Shown: positions 41,452-49,866 of the stretch, in pieces
Numbering within the stretch: the first letter of the stretch is position 1
Layout of the letters: each line of letters starts with the position of its first letter
Assembly (NCBI GenBank): GCA_002507205.1
Contig: DAZF01000004.1
Coordinates: 5,696-69,695 of the forward strand
DNA: 64,000 nt
Reading direction: 5' to 3'
Origin: Methanolobus sp. UBA32
GTDB taxonomy: Archaea; Halobacteriota; Methanosarcinia; Methanosarcinales; Methanosarcinaceae
The notes under the pieces: model-generated
The model's input: the letters and a program-made list of their open reading frames with translations, nothing else
Databases searched by the model: none
What the model was told of the DNA's origin: nothing
Made by a program: the position numbers and the translations under genes

Positions 41452-43295
41452 TATTTTACACCTGTAGGACGTTTTTTTGAGACATACCGATTAGAAGGAA
41501 TTGTAACGATATCCCTTGTTATAGAATGTTTATTCATGGAGAGATGAGACATCATTTCCTCGAATTCCGTGCGGTAGGCATCTGCAAGTGACCCTGCATA
41601 TTCAACCCCTTCCCATGTCAGCACATATTCATAACTCTGCCGGAACCTTCCATCCTTTTCATAGTAACGCAGGTCCTCATCAACAATACCCATGGCAACG
41701 AGCACCTGTATGTCCTCAAAGACCTTCTCACAGTAGGGGAAACCGTACCTTTCATGGAAGGAATAATCGAAAAGGTTCCTGAGTTTGGGAAACGTGCCCA
41801 GCCCACGAATGGTGCGGTACAGCCAGGTGATATGCCGAAGACGCGGAATTGATATAAAATCCGGTTTTTCATCTACGAAAAGACTGTGTACGGCATAGAA
41901 TAACAGAATTATGCCCTCTATGGGCAGATACTGGTCTTCGCGGGTGAAATTAAGGAGGCGGGGAGAAAGATCATCGACAACCCTGTGCAACTCCGAAAGC
42001 ACAGCAACCGAATCCTTATCTGTGACCACGTCAGGATGAGAAAACGCAGTGAGTGACAACTGTCGGGATATTGCCCGTACCAGACCGTTGGCAAGCGCCG
42101 ATTCATCGTAGAAGAAACCATCCTCCTGATCCATTGCAACACGCATGCTCTTGGGAACACCTGAGGCTACCGTAAGGTCAACAAGGACATCCCCCAGTTC
42201 CCGGGCAAGTCTGGCCTCAAGTCTTTTTGTGGCTACACCATGCCGTGCAATTGTTGAGAGAGCCATCCTTGTGGAAGGCCGGATTATCTTCTGGCTAAGT
42301 CTGGCAACCGGAACATATAACCGGCCATCACGCAGGTCATTCAGTAACTTAAGAGACTTTTCAGATGCATTTGACCTTATGAAATTGAGCAGGTCAATGT
42401 CATTGTACTCTGTGAAGAAGCGAACGATCTCATTCTTCGCAGCTTCTGTTCCCGACCCATCTTTGAAATACTCAAGTGCATCCTCAAGTGCATAGAGCAA
42501 CATCACCCGGGCAGCCTGGGTCTTAGGATTATGAATGATAGCAGTATAATGATGGGCGCGGGATATCAGAAGGGATTCGGCAGCCGTGAGGGCCATGTCA
42601 CTTCCGTAACCTGAACCATCCGAGCTTCCCAGCACAACAGTTCCATTCTTGATGATGAGGCTGCCTATTATCTGGTCAACGTCTATGAGTCCGAATGAAA
42701 CACCCGTATGATAGGAATCACGCAGAAGGAAATCTATCCTGTCAGCATCCACGTCACCTGCAATTATCTGGGCAAGGTACGGTTTTGAAATGGATTGTGC
42801 ATCACCTGTAGCCATCCTTGATATTTCATCAAAGAAGTCGAAAGGGTCTGTGTCAAACTCGGACTCCACATACCTTGCAATATAATTATCCTGTGGCAGT
42901 ATCCTGGAAATAATATCTTTTGAGAAAGCCTCGTGTTTTATGAACTTCTTCCCTTCAATCACCGGCTGTAACTGAGGATTACGCTTCAGCACATTCTCAA
43001 CCGCATGAGAAAAAGCAGAATGGCCCACATCATGCAGGAGACCTGCAACCCTTATCTTGCGTATGTCCTCGCCTTCAAGTGACAGGGACTGACCGATAAC
43101 CGATGCCATGTGCATGGTTCCGATACTATGCTCAAAACGAGTATGATTGGCACCCGGATATACATGATCGACTAACCCCAGTTGCTGGATGTTACGCAGA
43201 CGCTGTACGTGCCTGGTGCTCAGGAGCATCTGCTCGAACTCATCAAGGATGATGGTCTTGTGAACAGGATCATGGATTATCAGGGGTTTTTGCAT
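41451..43295 (-). CDS. HD-domain phosphohydrolase (dGTPase-like)
   Basis: A 614-residue protein. Residues ~1-200 form an HD domain in which metal ligands are visible: HTRFEHSIGTMHMA and LLHDVGHSAFSHAVE (H...HD), then a later DADRIDFLLRDSYHTG with Asp. The large C-terminal part has HHYTAIIHNPKTQAARVML and a winged-helix-like end. The architecture is that of HD hydrolases related to dNTP triphosphohydrolase (YdhJ-type), much longer than the basic fold. Substrate is unknown. It is translationally coupled to the tRNA methyltransferase downstream. Confidence 0.88.
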   Translation of the reverse strand: MQKPLIIHDPVHKTIILDEFEQMLLSTRHVQRLRNIQQLGLVDHVYPGANHTRFEHSIGTMHMASVIGQSLSLEGEDIRKIRVAGLLHDVGHSAFSHAVENVLKRNPQLQPVIEGKKFIKHEAFSKDIISRILPQDNYIARYVESEFDTDPFDFFDEISRMATGDAQSISKPYLAQIIAGDVDADRIDFLLRDSYHTGVSFGLIDVDQIIGSLIIKNGTVVLGSSDGSGYGSDMALTAAESLLISRAHHYTAIIHNPKTQAARVMLLYALEDALEYFKDGSGTEAAKNEIVRFFTEYNDIDLLNFIRSNASEKSLKLLNDLRDGRLYVPVARLSQKIIRPSTRMALSTIARHGVATKRLEARLARELGDVLVDLTVASGVPKSMRVAMDQEDGFFYDESALANGLVRAISRQLSLTAFSHPDVVTDKDSVAVLSELHRVVDDLSPRLLNFTREDQYLPIEGIILLFYAVHSLFVDEKPDFISIPRLRHITWLYRTIRGLGTFPKLRNLFDYSFHERYGFPYCEKVFEDIQVLVAMGIVDEDLRYYEKDGRFRQSYEYVLTWEGVEYAGSLADAYRTEFEEMMSHLSMNKHSITRDIVTIPSNRYVSKKRPTGVK

Positions 43296-43388
43296 TGGCT
43301 GATATTATGAGGAGGGAGTATATAAATGAAAGGCAAATAGGCCCCCATAGAGTAAATAGGACGTACTAATTGCATTTCTACCAGGCCT

Positions 43389-44045
43389 TTAGCCACCCAG
43401 CATGACTGTGATTGCCGCGATCATCATGCCAATAACAGCAGTGATGAAGCCTGACCTGAGCCTCTCAAACAGGTCTTTCTCATAGGTCCTGTAGTACCCT
43501 ATCACGAAAAGTAGAGATATGCCCAGCCAGTTGGATATAGTAAGGGCAAAGTACATATCTTCAATTAAGAAGAACGGAAGGATGACTGTCAGTCCTGCGA
43601 CCGTGGAAACAAGAGTTGTACCAAGAATTATATTGAGTATATCTCCGGCAGAGACTGCCTCTTTTTTCCCGGCTGCTGCGAGATGTACTACCAGATCACC
43701 ATATAATTTCTGCCTTTTATCTGCAGCTATGTTGCTCAGGATAGTGTTGCCAAGTTGTTCGCCTATCAGGGATATTGCAGCATCCTTTTCCCGCTTTGAC
43801 CTGCACATATCAATTATATCATTCTCCATCCGTAGATTGTACTTCCGCTCCCATACATAGAAAGAGCCATCTGCGATTCCCCAGGCGACACAGCAGAAAA
43901 GCGCAGAATATACAAGAGGAAAATGTGAGGCATCCGATGTGGCAATATAGGTCCTTAGAACGCTTGTGAAGGTCATTGCAAGTATTACTGCATAAATAGC
44001 CTCGGCCCCAACCCAGTACCTGCCAATGTAATCTGAAAGACCCAT
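43389..44045 (-). CDS. VIT1/CCC1-like integral membrane protein
   Basis: A 218-residue membrane protein with about five hydrophobic segments (start ATG 44043-44045; a GTG two codons earlier is an alternative). An amphipathic cytosolic stretch lies between segments 2 and 3 (ISLIGEQLGNTILSNIAADK), and a CVAWGIADGSFYVWERK motif resembles the GxxDG motif of VIT/CCC1 metal transporters. The family usually moves Fe2+ or Mn2+; the divergent second half makes the assignment tentative. No neighbours on the same strand share its function. Confidence 0.7.
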   Translation of the reverse strand: MGLSDYIGRYWVGAEAIYAVILAMTFTSVLRTYIATSDASHFPLVYSALFCCVAWGIADGSFYVWERKYNLRMENDIIDMCRSKREKDAAISLIGEQLGNTILSNIAADKRQKLYGDLVVHLAAAGKKEAVSAGDILNIILGTTLVSTVAGLTVILPFFLIEDMYFALTISNWLGISLLFVIGYYRTYEKDLFERLRSGFITAVIGMMIAAITVMLGG

Positions 44046-44233
44046 GTCCACTTCAAGTAGCTGATTGATATTAAGGATATTCGGTTAATTTCTCTATTCG
44101 AATGTTGCACCTTATGTAGCATAATAATGAACTTACCAGAGATCTGTTAAACTTCATCTTCGCCATGACCTACGACTAACCCACCAACCTTCACATTTTT
44201 ATCCCAGTCCATACCTTTAAAAGAGCAGATAGC

Positions 44234-45253
44234 ATGAGAACCATAGACTGGAATAATGAATCAGCTTCAATCGTAATGATAGACCAGACACTCCTGCCAA
44301 TGGAGTACAAGGTCATTGAATGTAAAACACTTGCCTCATTATGTGAGGCTATCAAGTCCCTGCGCGTGCGGGGTGCTCCTGCGCTTGGAGCTGCCGGTGC
44401 CTATGGTATCGCACTTGCCGCAACACTTAGCAGTGCCAGCAACATGGATGCACTCACAAAGGACCTGCAAATAGCTGCAAAGACCATCAAGGCAACACGT
44501 CCCACTGCTGTAAACCTGGCATGGGGTGTTGACAGGACAATAGACGCGATCTCGGATGCATATGACCTAGATGGTATCAAGGATGTGGTACTGTCCGAAG
44601 CAAAGAATATCGCTGACGAGGACGTGGCAACCAACAAGAAACTTGGAAAACACGGAGCAAAGTTGCTGGAAGACGGAGATACCGTCATGACTCACTGCAA
44701 TGCAGGCAGAATGGCATGTGTTGACTGGGGAACGGCACTTGGAGTTATTCGCTCTGCTATCGAGGCAGGCAAAGAGATTAAAGTCATTTCCTGTGAGACA
44801 AGACCGCTCAACCAGGGCGGCAGGATAACAACCTGGGAACTCATGCAGGACAATATAGATGTGACACTTATCACCGATTCAATGTCAGGACATGTTATGA
44901 GCAAGGGCATGGTTGACAAAGTGATCGTAGGTGCGGACAGGATTACCGGAGATGCAGTCTTCAATAAGATAGGGACCTACACACACTCCGTGCTTGCAAG
45001 GGAACATGAGATCCCATTCTTTGTTGCGGCCCCCATATCCACCTTTGACCCGAATAACTGGGAAGACACTGTTACCATCGAAGAGAGAGATGCCAATGAG
45101 CTGCGTTTCTTCAAGGATGTACAGATAGCACCTGCAGATGTAAAGGTGTACAACCCTGCATTCGATGCCACACCAATGGAAAATGTGACCGCTGTCATCA
45201 CAGAGAAGGGAGTATTCTATCCGCCATTCCTGCTGGACGAACTCCTCGCATGA
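44234..45253 (+). CDS. mtnA: MtnA-family S-methyl-5-thioribose-1-phosphate isomerase / aIF2B-like
   Basis: A 339-residue enzyme of the MtnA/eIF2B-alpha-beta-delta superfamily. Diagnostic motifs are RVRGAPALGAAGAYG (near residues 48-62), the catalytic cysteine region THCNAGRMACVDWGTALG (near 155-172) and GADRITGDAVFNKIGTY (near 235-251) with the catalytic Asp. These match the isomerase (MTR-1-P or related ribose phosphates) rather than translation factor eIF2B. In methanogens this enzyme probably serves methionine salvage or a related ribose-1-phosphate pathway; substrate is not settled by sequence. Confidence 0.92.
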   Translation: MRTIDWNNESASIVMIDQTLLPMEYKVIECKTLASLCEAIKSLRVRGAPALGAAGAYGIALAATLSSASNMDALTKDLQIAAKTIKATRPTAVNLAWGVDRTIDAISDAYDLDGIKDVVLSEAKNIADEDVATNKKLGKHGAKLLEDGDTVMTHCNAGRMACVDWGTALGVIRSAIEAGKEIKVISCETRPLNQGGRITTWELMQDNIDVTLITDSMSGHVMSKGMVDKVIVGADRITGDAVFNKIGTYTHSVLAREHEIPFFVAAPISTFDPNNWEDTVTIEERDANELRFFKDVQIAPADVKVYNPAFDATPMENVTAVITEKGVFYPPFLLDELLA

Positions 45254-45359
45254 GGCACAGTCTTTTAAACCATTAATTACATGGAAGGGACAAATAAATT
45301 AATAATAACCAATAATATCTAGTTAATAACGGATATAAACACTAAATACGGAGATAAAA

Positions 45360-45539
45360 ATGTCAAAGAAGAAATCCAGCGGTAACGGTTTGATGTCATC
45401 TGCCGGTCTTATGCGCTATTATGAAGCTGACAAAAAAGCAATACACATTAACCCGAAAACCGTGATCACTATCGGCATAGTTATCGGAATTGCTATCCTT
45501 ATACTTGATGCAAACTTTGGAATGTGGCCATTAGCATAA
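45360..45539 (+). CDS. secG: Sec61-beta / SecG, small protein-translocase subunit
   Basis: A 59-residue protein read directly from the sequence (ATG 45360, stop TAA 45537-45539). It starts MSKKKSSGNGLMSSAGLMRY, then YEADKKAIHINPKTV, and ends in a single membrane helix (VITIGIVIGIAILILD). The conserved SSAGL-x-RYY-x-x-D and the INPKTV before the helix are hallmarks of archaeal Sec61-beta. GGAGAT is placed 5-9 bases upstream of the ATG. It associates with SecYE in the membrane. The convergent next gene is SRP19, another part of the same secretion route. Confidence 0.93.
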   Translation: MSKKKSSGNGLMSSAGLMRYYEADKKAIHINPKTVITIGIVIGIAILILDANFGMWPLA

Positions 45540-45583
45540 GCCATATTCTAATAATTCTTTTTTTTAAATAAAATAGTAAACTA

Positions 45584-45874
45584 TCAGGAACGCATTTCCT
45601 TGATAGCGGAGCATATCCTTCTGGAAAGATGGGTCTTTGTTGCAGTATTATCAATAAGCACCCTTCCACTTTTTTCCCACCAGCTGCGAGGATAAGCCTT
45701 GTCTGCCTCAACCTCAGGATTAAGTCCCAGTTTCTTTGCCGCGAGATTGATCTCATTGAGAGTTGGGGATTCCACTGATGACTTTCTGGAGATTATACGT
45801 CCATCACTTCTTGATTTTGTTTTATCTATGTACGCAGGCCATATGACCAGTTTACCTCTGTCTTTCATCAACAT
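45584..45874 (-). CDS. srp19: Signal recognition particle 19-kDa protein SRP19
   Basis: A 96-residue protein starting ...MKDRGKLVIWPAYIDKTKSR; ATG 45874 is used because a TATA-like TTTAAATT lies ~26 bp upstream and no Shine-Dalgarno is visible, implying a leaderless mRNA (ATG 45868 is equally possible). The segments VIWPAYIDKTKSRSDGRIIS, VESPTLNEINLAAKKLGLNP and AYPRSWWEKSGRVLID are the RNA-binding SRP19 fold. It binds helices 6 and 8 of 7S RNA and helps recruit SRP54. Confidence 0.94.
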   Translation of the reverse strand: MLMKDRGKLVIWPAYIDKTKSRSDGRIISRKSSVESPTLNEINLAAKKLGLNPEVEADKAYPRSWWEKSGRVLIDNTATKTHLSRRICSAIKEMRS

Positions 45875-45978
45875 GGATTTAACAATACAACTCATTGAAT
45901 TTAAATTTGCCCTGATAAGTACCGGAGAAACGAATATGGCGGATAAGACTTAAGTATACAGAATACTGCCTAGTACGC

Positions 45979-46254
45979 ATGATAGACACCACCAGAGAGA
46001 TTAAAGTTGAGAATGAAGTTGAGGACTTTATCCGTAATTCAAATAAGGACTACCGCCTGTGTACTACCTGTGGCGGACCTGCCATTGTTTCTGCAGACAT
46101 GAGTGTGCCCAAGGATTCAGACATAAAACTGAAGATAGGAGATAATACTTTGCACGTATCCAAGGTACAGGCAAGATATATCAGGCAGGTCGAGATGAGA
46201 ATGCTGCTTGGATACCTCAACTATTGTAAAAGAAATGGACTTGAAGAGTGCTAA
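45979..46254 (+). CDS. Conserved small protein with CxxC, unknown
   Basis: A 91-residue acidic protein with RLCTTCGGPAIVSADMS (a CxxC near residues 28-31, rubredoxin/zinc-ribbon like) and a Tyr-Cys in the C-terminus (NYCKRNGLEEC). I recognise no family but a second pair of cysteines near the end could complete a zinc site. It ends overlapping the convergent DUF5806 gene by 4 bp, within a hairpin (46236-46267). Confidence 0.6.
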   Translation: MIDTTREIKVENEVEDFIRNSNKDYRLCTTCGGPAIVSADMSVPKDSDIKLKIGDNTLHVSKVQARYIRQVEMRMLLGYLNYCKRNGLEEC

Positions 46255-46267
46255 TACTCTTCATCCA
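46236..46267. terminator. Hairpin over overlapping stop codons of convergent genes
   Basis: TGAAGAGT / ACTCTTCA is a perfect 8-bp stem with loop GCTAAT, extended by TGGA / TCCA beyond a 2-nt bulge. The loop contains the overlapping stop codons of both genes (TAA 46252-46254 plus, TAG 46251-46253 minus), so both stem arms are coding on both strands. Confidence 0.65.
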
Positions 46268-46724
46268 GTGATTCATTTATATTCCTCAGCACCTCTGCAA
46301 CGAGCATCTGGACCTCTGTGGCATGTCCTTCAGGAACATCACTTCCCTCAGTGTCCATGAGTTTTTTGATGTCATTCACCATCTGATGGATCATCGACAG
46401 CATCTCTTCCTGCGTGATCAGACCTGCATAATATGCATAAAAAAATGTAGTGCCACTGCGTTGTACCTTTTTCTTGAAAGATGACCTGGCATTTGAGACT
46501 TCCTGCCTTGAATAAGACTCATCCATAAACGGAACAAGCTCCGGCAGGTTCTCACCTATCCACGTCATTTCAGACTGGTTGGAGAGATTCTTAAAATCCG
46601 CACACATCCGGGACACGACCCATTCCCTTGCTGTAAGATGTGTTGTTTCTTTCAAAAATCGAGTTACATCGGAATAACTTTTGTTATCCACCTTCTTGAA
46701 TTTACGATATTTATTCACTGCCAT
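46251..46724 (-). CDS. DUF5806-family archaeal protein
   Basis: A 157-residue protein. The string YSDVTRFLKETTHLTAREWVV (part), RMCADFKNLSN, WIGENLPELVPFMDESYSRQ and NARSSFKKKVQRSGTTFFYAYY match the DUF5806 family known from haloarchaea and methanogens. It has no recognised catalytic motif. The start ATG is adjacent to GGGTGA. Function is unknown; neighbours offer no clue beyond the convergent CxxC protein. Confidence 0.82.
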   Translation of the reverse strand: MAVNKYRKFKKVDNKSYSDVTRFLKETTHLTAREWVVSRMCADFKNLSNQSEMTWIGENLPELVPFMDESYSRQEVSNARSSFKKKVQRSGTTFFYAYYAGLITQEEMLSMIHQMVNDIKKLMDTEGSDVPEGHATEVQMLVAEVLRNINESLDEEY

Positions 46725-46825
46725 TCACCCATCATAAGACTGACACATACCTTGTATTGCAGCCATTGTGTTACACAATGGTATTCCAACATATTTAATT
46801 ATAACTTGTTCAATTCACAAATTGA

Positions 46826-47236
46826 ATGAAAATACTCATCCCTACAGATGGTTCCATATATTCTTCAAATGCAGCCAGGGTTGCAGCCAGGATAGCTTTG
46901 AAACATGAGTATGAGCTAATTGTCCTTCACGTTGTCCCCGACAAGGGATTCTCAAGAAAGACATGGCAAAAAGAAGGAGCAGATAGCGTAATCTCCACGA
47001 TCACAGATATTCTTGTGGAATCAGGATGCGACAGCGATAAAATCGAGGCCCTTATAGAGGACGGGAGCGCGCCCGAGAAAATTGTTGAGGTTGCGAAAAA
47101 TAGAGGCGTTGATCGCATAGTCATTGGCACACAGGGCAAAAATGGCCTTAAAAAGCTAGTAGGGTCCGTCACAGAGAAAGTACTGCAAATATCAGACGTA
47201 CTTGTATTGGTAGTGCCACCAAATTACATGATTTAA
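46826..47236 (+). CDS. Universal stress protein (UspA family)
   Basis: A 136-residue UspA-fold protein: MKILIPTDGS at the N-terminus, IVLHVVPDKG, and the ATP-binding motif GTQGKNGLKKLVGSVTEKV (G-x2-G-x9-G-S/T) near residues 107-125. ATP-binding members act in stress signalling. A TATA-like TTTAATTATAA lies ~25-30 bp upstream of the ATG and there is no Shine-Dalgarno, suggesting a leaderless mRNA. The stop is followed by a bidirectional hairpin with T6 (47258-47310). Confidence 0.92.
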   Translation: MKILIPTDGSIYSSNAARVAARIALKHEYELIVLHVVPDKGFSRKTWQKEGADSVISTITDILVESGCDSDKIEALIEDGSAPEKIVEVAKNRGVDRIVIGTQGKNGLKKLVGSVTEKVLQISDVLVLVVPPNYMI

Positions 47237-47257
47237 GATTAAAAGTCAAAACAAAAT

Positions 47258-47310
47258 AAAAAAGGCTTTAGAATAGCATTGCACATTACACCATGCTAAG
47301 AGCCTTTTTT
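47258..47310. terminator. Bidirectional terminator hairpin between uspA and the TIM-barrel gene
   Basis: Outer stem AAAAAAGGCT / AGCCTTTTTT (10 bp perfect, 47258-47267 with 47301-47310), then internal loop TTAGAA/AG, then inner stem TAGCAT / ATGCTA (6 bp), loop of 13 nt. The right arm is coding sequence for the last residues of the convergent gene. Both strands end in a T6 run, so it can terminate transcripts from either side. Confidence 0.75.
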
Positions 47311-48098
47311 ATTGTTTCTTTTCCTGAACGCACATCTTCAATGGAGAAAACTTCCATATTGTAGATTCCTTTGTAACCCCCTAATTCCTTCAGGGCACTG
47401 TAATCAATTGTCCCTGCCCCCGGAGCCAGGTGTTCATCCCCATCATAATTGCTGGTCCAGACCCCTCCATTGTCATGGACATGCACATGGACCACATATG
47501 GAGCAAGCGTCTTTGCAAATTCATGGAGCTTTGTACGGTCGCCCCCGCAGGTCAGGTTCGCATGACCAATATCAAAAGTTGCACCCAGATTATCAGAATT
47601 CACCTCTTCAACGGCCCTTACAAGTTCTTCGGCATTACAACACATATTGCCGGTTGAAGTACCTTCCTTGTTCTCAAGCCCCAGCAGCACTCCGCAGTCC
47701 TCAGCATAATCGGCAAGGACTTTCAGGTTGATCACCATCTTATTGAAACAGGCTTGATGATCGTGGTCAAATCTTCCGGGATGCAGGACGATCGCCCTTG
47801 AACCAAGCCTTGAGGCAAGTTCAATGGATTCCCTGATAAGACGAAACTCCCGATCTCCCATGTCAGCAGTATCAACAACCACATCTTTGGGATAGGTAGG
47901 AACATCTGCAAAATAGGGAGCATGAAGTGAGGTTTGCAGGTCGAATGCAGATAGTTCGTCAAGTATCGACTCAAGAATATCCTGTTGCAATATGGAATTC
48001 TCATACACACCAAGTTTTGGCATGTAAAGTTCTACGGATTGCAATTCAGAAGCTATTTGGGAAAAGTTGCCTGCAAAGGATGAAGCACCTAATATCAT
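47286..48098 (-). CDS. TIM-barrel sugar-phosphate isomerase/epimerase-like protein (AP endonuclease 2 family)
   Basis: A 270-residue protein of the xylose-isomerase-like TIM-barrel family. Probable metal ligands are in IVLHPGRFDH, LGLENKEGTSTG (Glu), TFDIGHANLTC (Asp, His), VHVHVHDNGGV (His-Asp-Asn) and YNMEVFSIED (Glu). The set of one Glu, one Asp-x-x-His and a His-x-Asp fits a divalent-metal isomerase. Substrate cannot be named. The final codons form the right arm of a hairpin shared with uspA. Confidence 0.85.
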   Translation of the reverse strand: MILGASSFAGNFSQIASELQSVELYMPKLGVYENSILQQDILESILDELSAFDLQTSLHAPYFADVPTYPKDVVVDTADMGDREFRLIRESIELASRLGSRAIVLHPGRFDHDHQACFNKMVINLKVLADYAEDCGVLLGLENKEGTSTGNMCCNAEELVRAVEEVNSDNLGATFDIGHANLTCGGDRTKLHEFAKTLAPYVVHVHVHDNGGVWTSNYDGDEHLAPGAGTIDYSALKELGGYKGIYNMEVFSIEDVRSGKETIKKALSMV

Positions 48099-48188
48099 GA
48101 CTAACTGGTTAGAATAGCCCTTGATAAGATTTTTGCTTTATTTCGGAGAACCAAAATACTTATCTAAATTAAAGAGTACCACCAAACA

Positions 48189-49220
48189 ATGAAACTGTAT
48201 GCGCCACATGTTGGCCACCTTGAGGGACTTGAGGAACTGCTCAACGGTTCCAAAGATATATATGGCATCTACATGGCTGGTACTCCGGACTATGTGGGCA
48301 CCGGAAGGACAAATCTCAGTGCACCGGGACTTGAAGATATAGCTGAGCAAACCGGGTATGCACATGAGAAGGGAGTCAAAATGGAGATCGTCCTTAACAG
48401 TTCATGTATGGGAGGAATACACCTCACCCCTGAAGGATACAACAGGATCAGCTGGTATTTTAAGCAGCTAAATAACATCGGGATAGATTCCATAACCGTT
48501 GCAGAGCCGTACTTTGTGGAAATGCTTGCAAAGGAATATGACATGGAAGTCGTGGTATCGGTCCTTTCGTTTGTTGACTCTCCGCAGAAGGCAGAATTCT
48601 ATGAACAACTTGGAGCAAATACCATAGTAATAGACCCGGTTGTTAACCGGGACTTCGATAAACTGGAAGCGATAAGGGGTGCAGTTTCCACTGACCTGAA
48701 ACTTCTGGTAAATGAAGGATGTCTTTATCAGTGTCCTTTCAGATATGCGCACTTCAATTTCTTTTCCCATGCAAACGGACCGGGACCAAAACTGAATGTA
48801 CTTGATGACTACTACTATTACAAGTGCCTGTCACTCAGAATAAGCGACCCTCAACAGCTCATCAAGTCGCCGTGGATAAGACCGGAAGACCTTAAGGAAT
48901 ACAAGCATATAACAGACATCTTCAAGATAGGAGGAAGGACACATTTCCCCAACTGGATACTTAACAATGTCCAGGCCTATGCGAACGAATCATATGATGG
49001 CAACCTCATGGACCTGCTGGATTGTCCCAAGGACCTGAAAGACCTGTTCTACATACCAAATAAAGAACTGGATGGTGCCATATCCCAGTGGAAGCAATGC
49101 AATAAAGTCTGCAATAAATGCGGGTACTGCAAAAGACTGGCAGAGAAGATAATAAAAGTGTATTCCACAGAAGGTTGCGAAAACGTACTCAAGCCCCTTA
49201 AGGAAAATGGAGGCAAATAA
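48189..49220 (+). CDS. Peptidase U32-family protein
   Basis: A 343-residue U32-family protein: GIYMAGTPDYVGTGRTNL near residue 25, then a TIM-barrel core with MEIVLNSSCMGGIHLTPEG, and the family cysteines: LLVNEGCLYQCPFRYAHFNF (near 180) and a C-terminal CNKVCNKCGYCKRL (near 306-318), four cysteines that could bind a Fe-S cluster or zinc. U32 members include tRNA/RNA hydroxylases and collagenase-like enzymes. It overlaps the next gene by one base (TAATG). Confidence 0.88.
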   Translation: MKLYAPHVGHLEGLEELLNGSKDIYGIYMAGTPDYVGTGRTNLSAPGLEDIAEQTGYAHEKGVKMEIVLNSSCMGGIHLTPEGYNRISWYFKQLNNIGIDSITVAEPYFVEMLAKEYDMEVVVSVLSFVDSPQKAEFYEQLGANTIVIDPVVNRDFDKLEAIRGAVSTDLKLLVNEGCLYQCPFRYAHFNFFSHANGPGPKLNVLDDYYYYKCLSLRISDPQQLIKSPWIRPEDLKEYKHITDIFKIGGRTHFPNWILNNVQAYANESYDGNLMDLLDCPKDLKDLFYIPNKELDGAISQWKQCNKVCNKCGYCKRLAEKIIKVYSTEGCENVLKPLKENGGK

Positions 49221-49606
49221 TGACAATTACAGAAACATTATCAAAGAACCGTGGTGAGCTTGAGATCAAACTGAGGAACCTGCTGGCAAAACCGGTTTTT
49301 CTCATAGAGATGGATGCCTTTGCCCTCCCCTGCGGATGCAAAGGAGCTACTATAAACACGAGAGGATTACAATATGATGACCTTGAAATATTTGAGGAGC
49401 ATATTAGTAAGTACCTGAAGGAGACTTCAGAGAATCTTGAAATTGAGCCGTCTTTTCTTTTTGCAAGGCTTGTGCCTGGCACGGCAGAGATTGCCTCACT
49501 GAATAGCAGAGTGCTTTGTAACAGGTGTTACATGGATTTTGCCCGGGGCAGCGGCAAGAAGCCACGACCCGATATATATATACTTAACTTTGTGCGAAGG
49601 GAATAA
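49220..49606 (+). CDS. Conserved methanogen protein, DUF5402-like
   Basis: A 128-residue protein. Conserved-looking cysteines are in LPCGCKG (CxC, near residue 37-39) and RVLCNRCYMDFARG (CxxC, near 98-101), together a likely zinc or Fe-S site. The beta-rich middle ends in RPDIYILNFV. This pattern recalls the DUF5402 family of methanogens; that assignment is from memory. It is translationally coupled to the U32 gene, and its stop is 260 bp upstream of mtrE. Confidence 0.68.
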   Translation: MTITETLSKNRGELEIKLRNLLAKPVFLIEMDAFALPCGCKGATINTRGLQYDDLEIFEEHISKYLKETSENLEIEPSFLFARLVPGTAEIASLNSRVLCNRCYMDFARGSGKKPRPDIYILNFVRRE

Positions 49607-49714
49607 AATCCAATTTTTTACTATTTTTTTAGATATATATTTTTACCGTTGGTTGCTATCGGATATTTTAGAACAATGCAACCGAAAATAACAATCCTTT
49701 TGATTATATCCATT

Positions 49715-49866
49715 CGAAAGATTTAAGAAGTATTTAATATAATGCAAACCACTTGACGTTAGTCTACGCCATAGCAATTACAATAGAGACTCGATAAAAA
49801 TATTATTGTGATTTTGGCACGATTACGCTTAATTGATTAATACAACATAAAAAGGAGGAAATGTGA
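49715..49866 (+). promoter_or_regulatory. Promoter and leader of the mtr operon
   Basis: A BRE-like CGAAAG (49715-49720) precedes TATA-like ATTTAA and TATTTAATATAATGC (49721-49745), implying a leader of roughly 100 nt. The ribosome site AGGAGG (49853-49858) is eight bases before the mtrE ATG. A minimal start-stop ATGTGA (49861-49866) lies between them. Upstream, GGTTGC (49651-49656) and GCAACC (49678-49683) form an inverted repeat. Confidence 0.55.
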
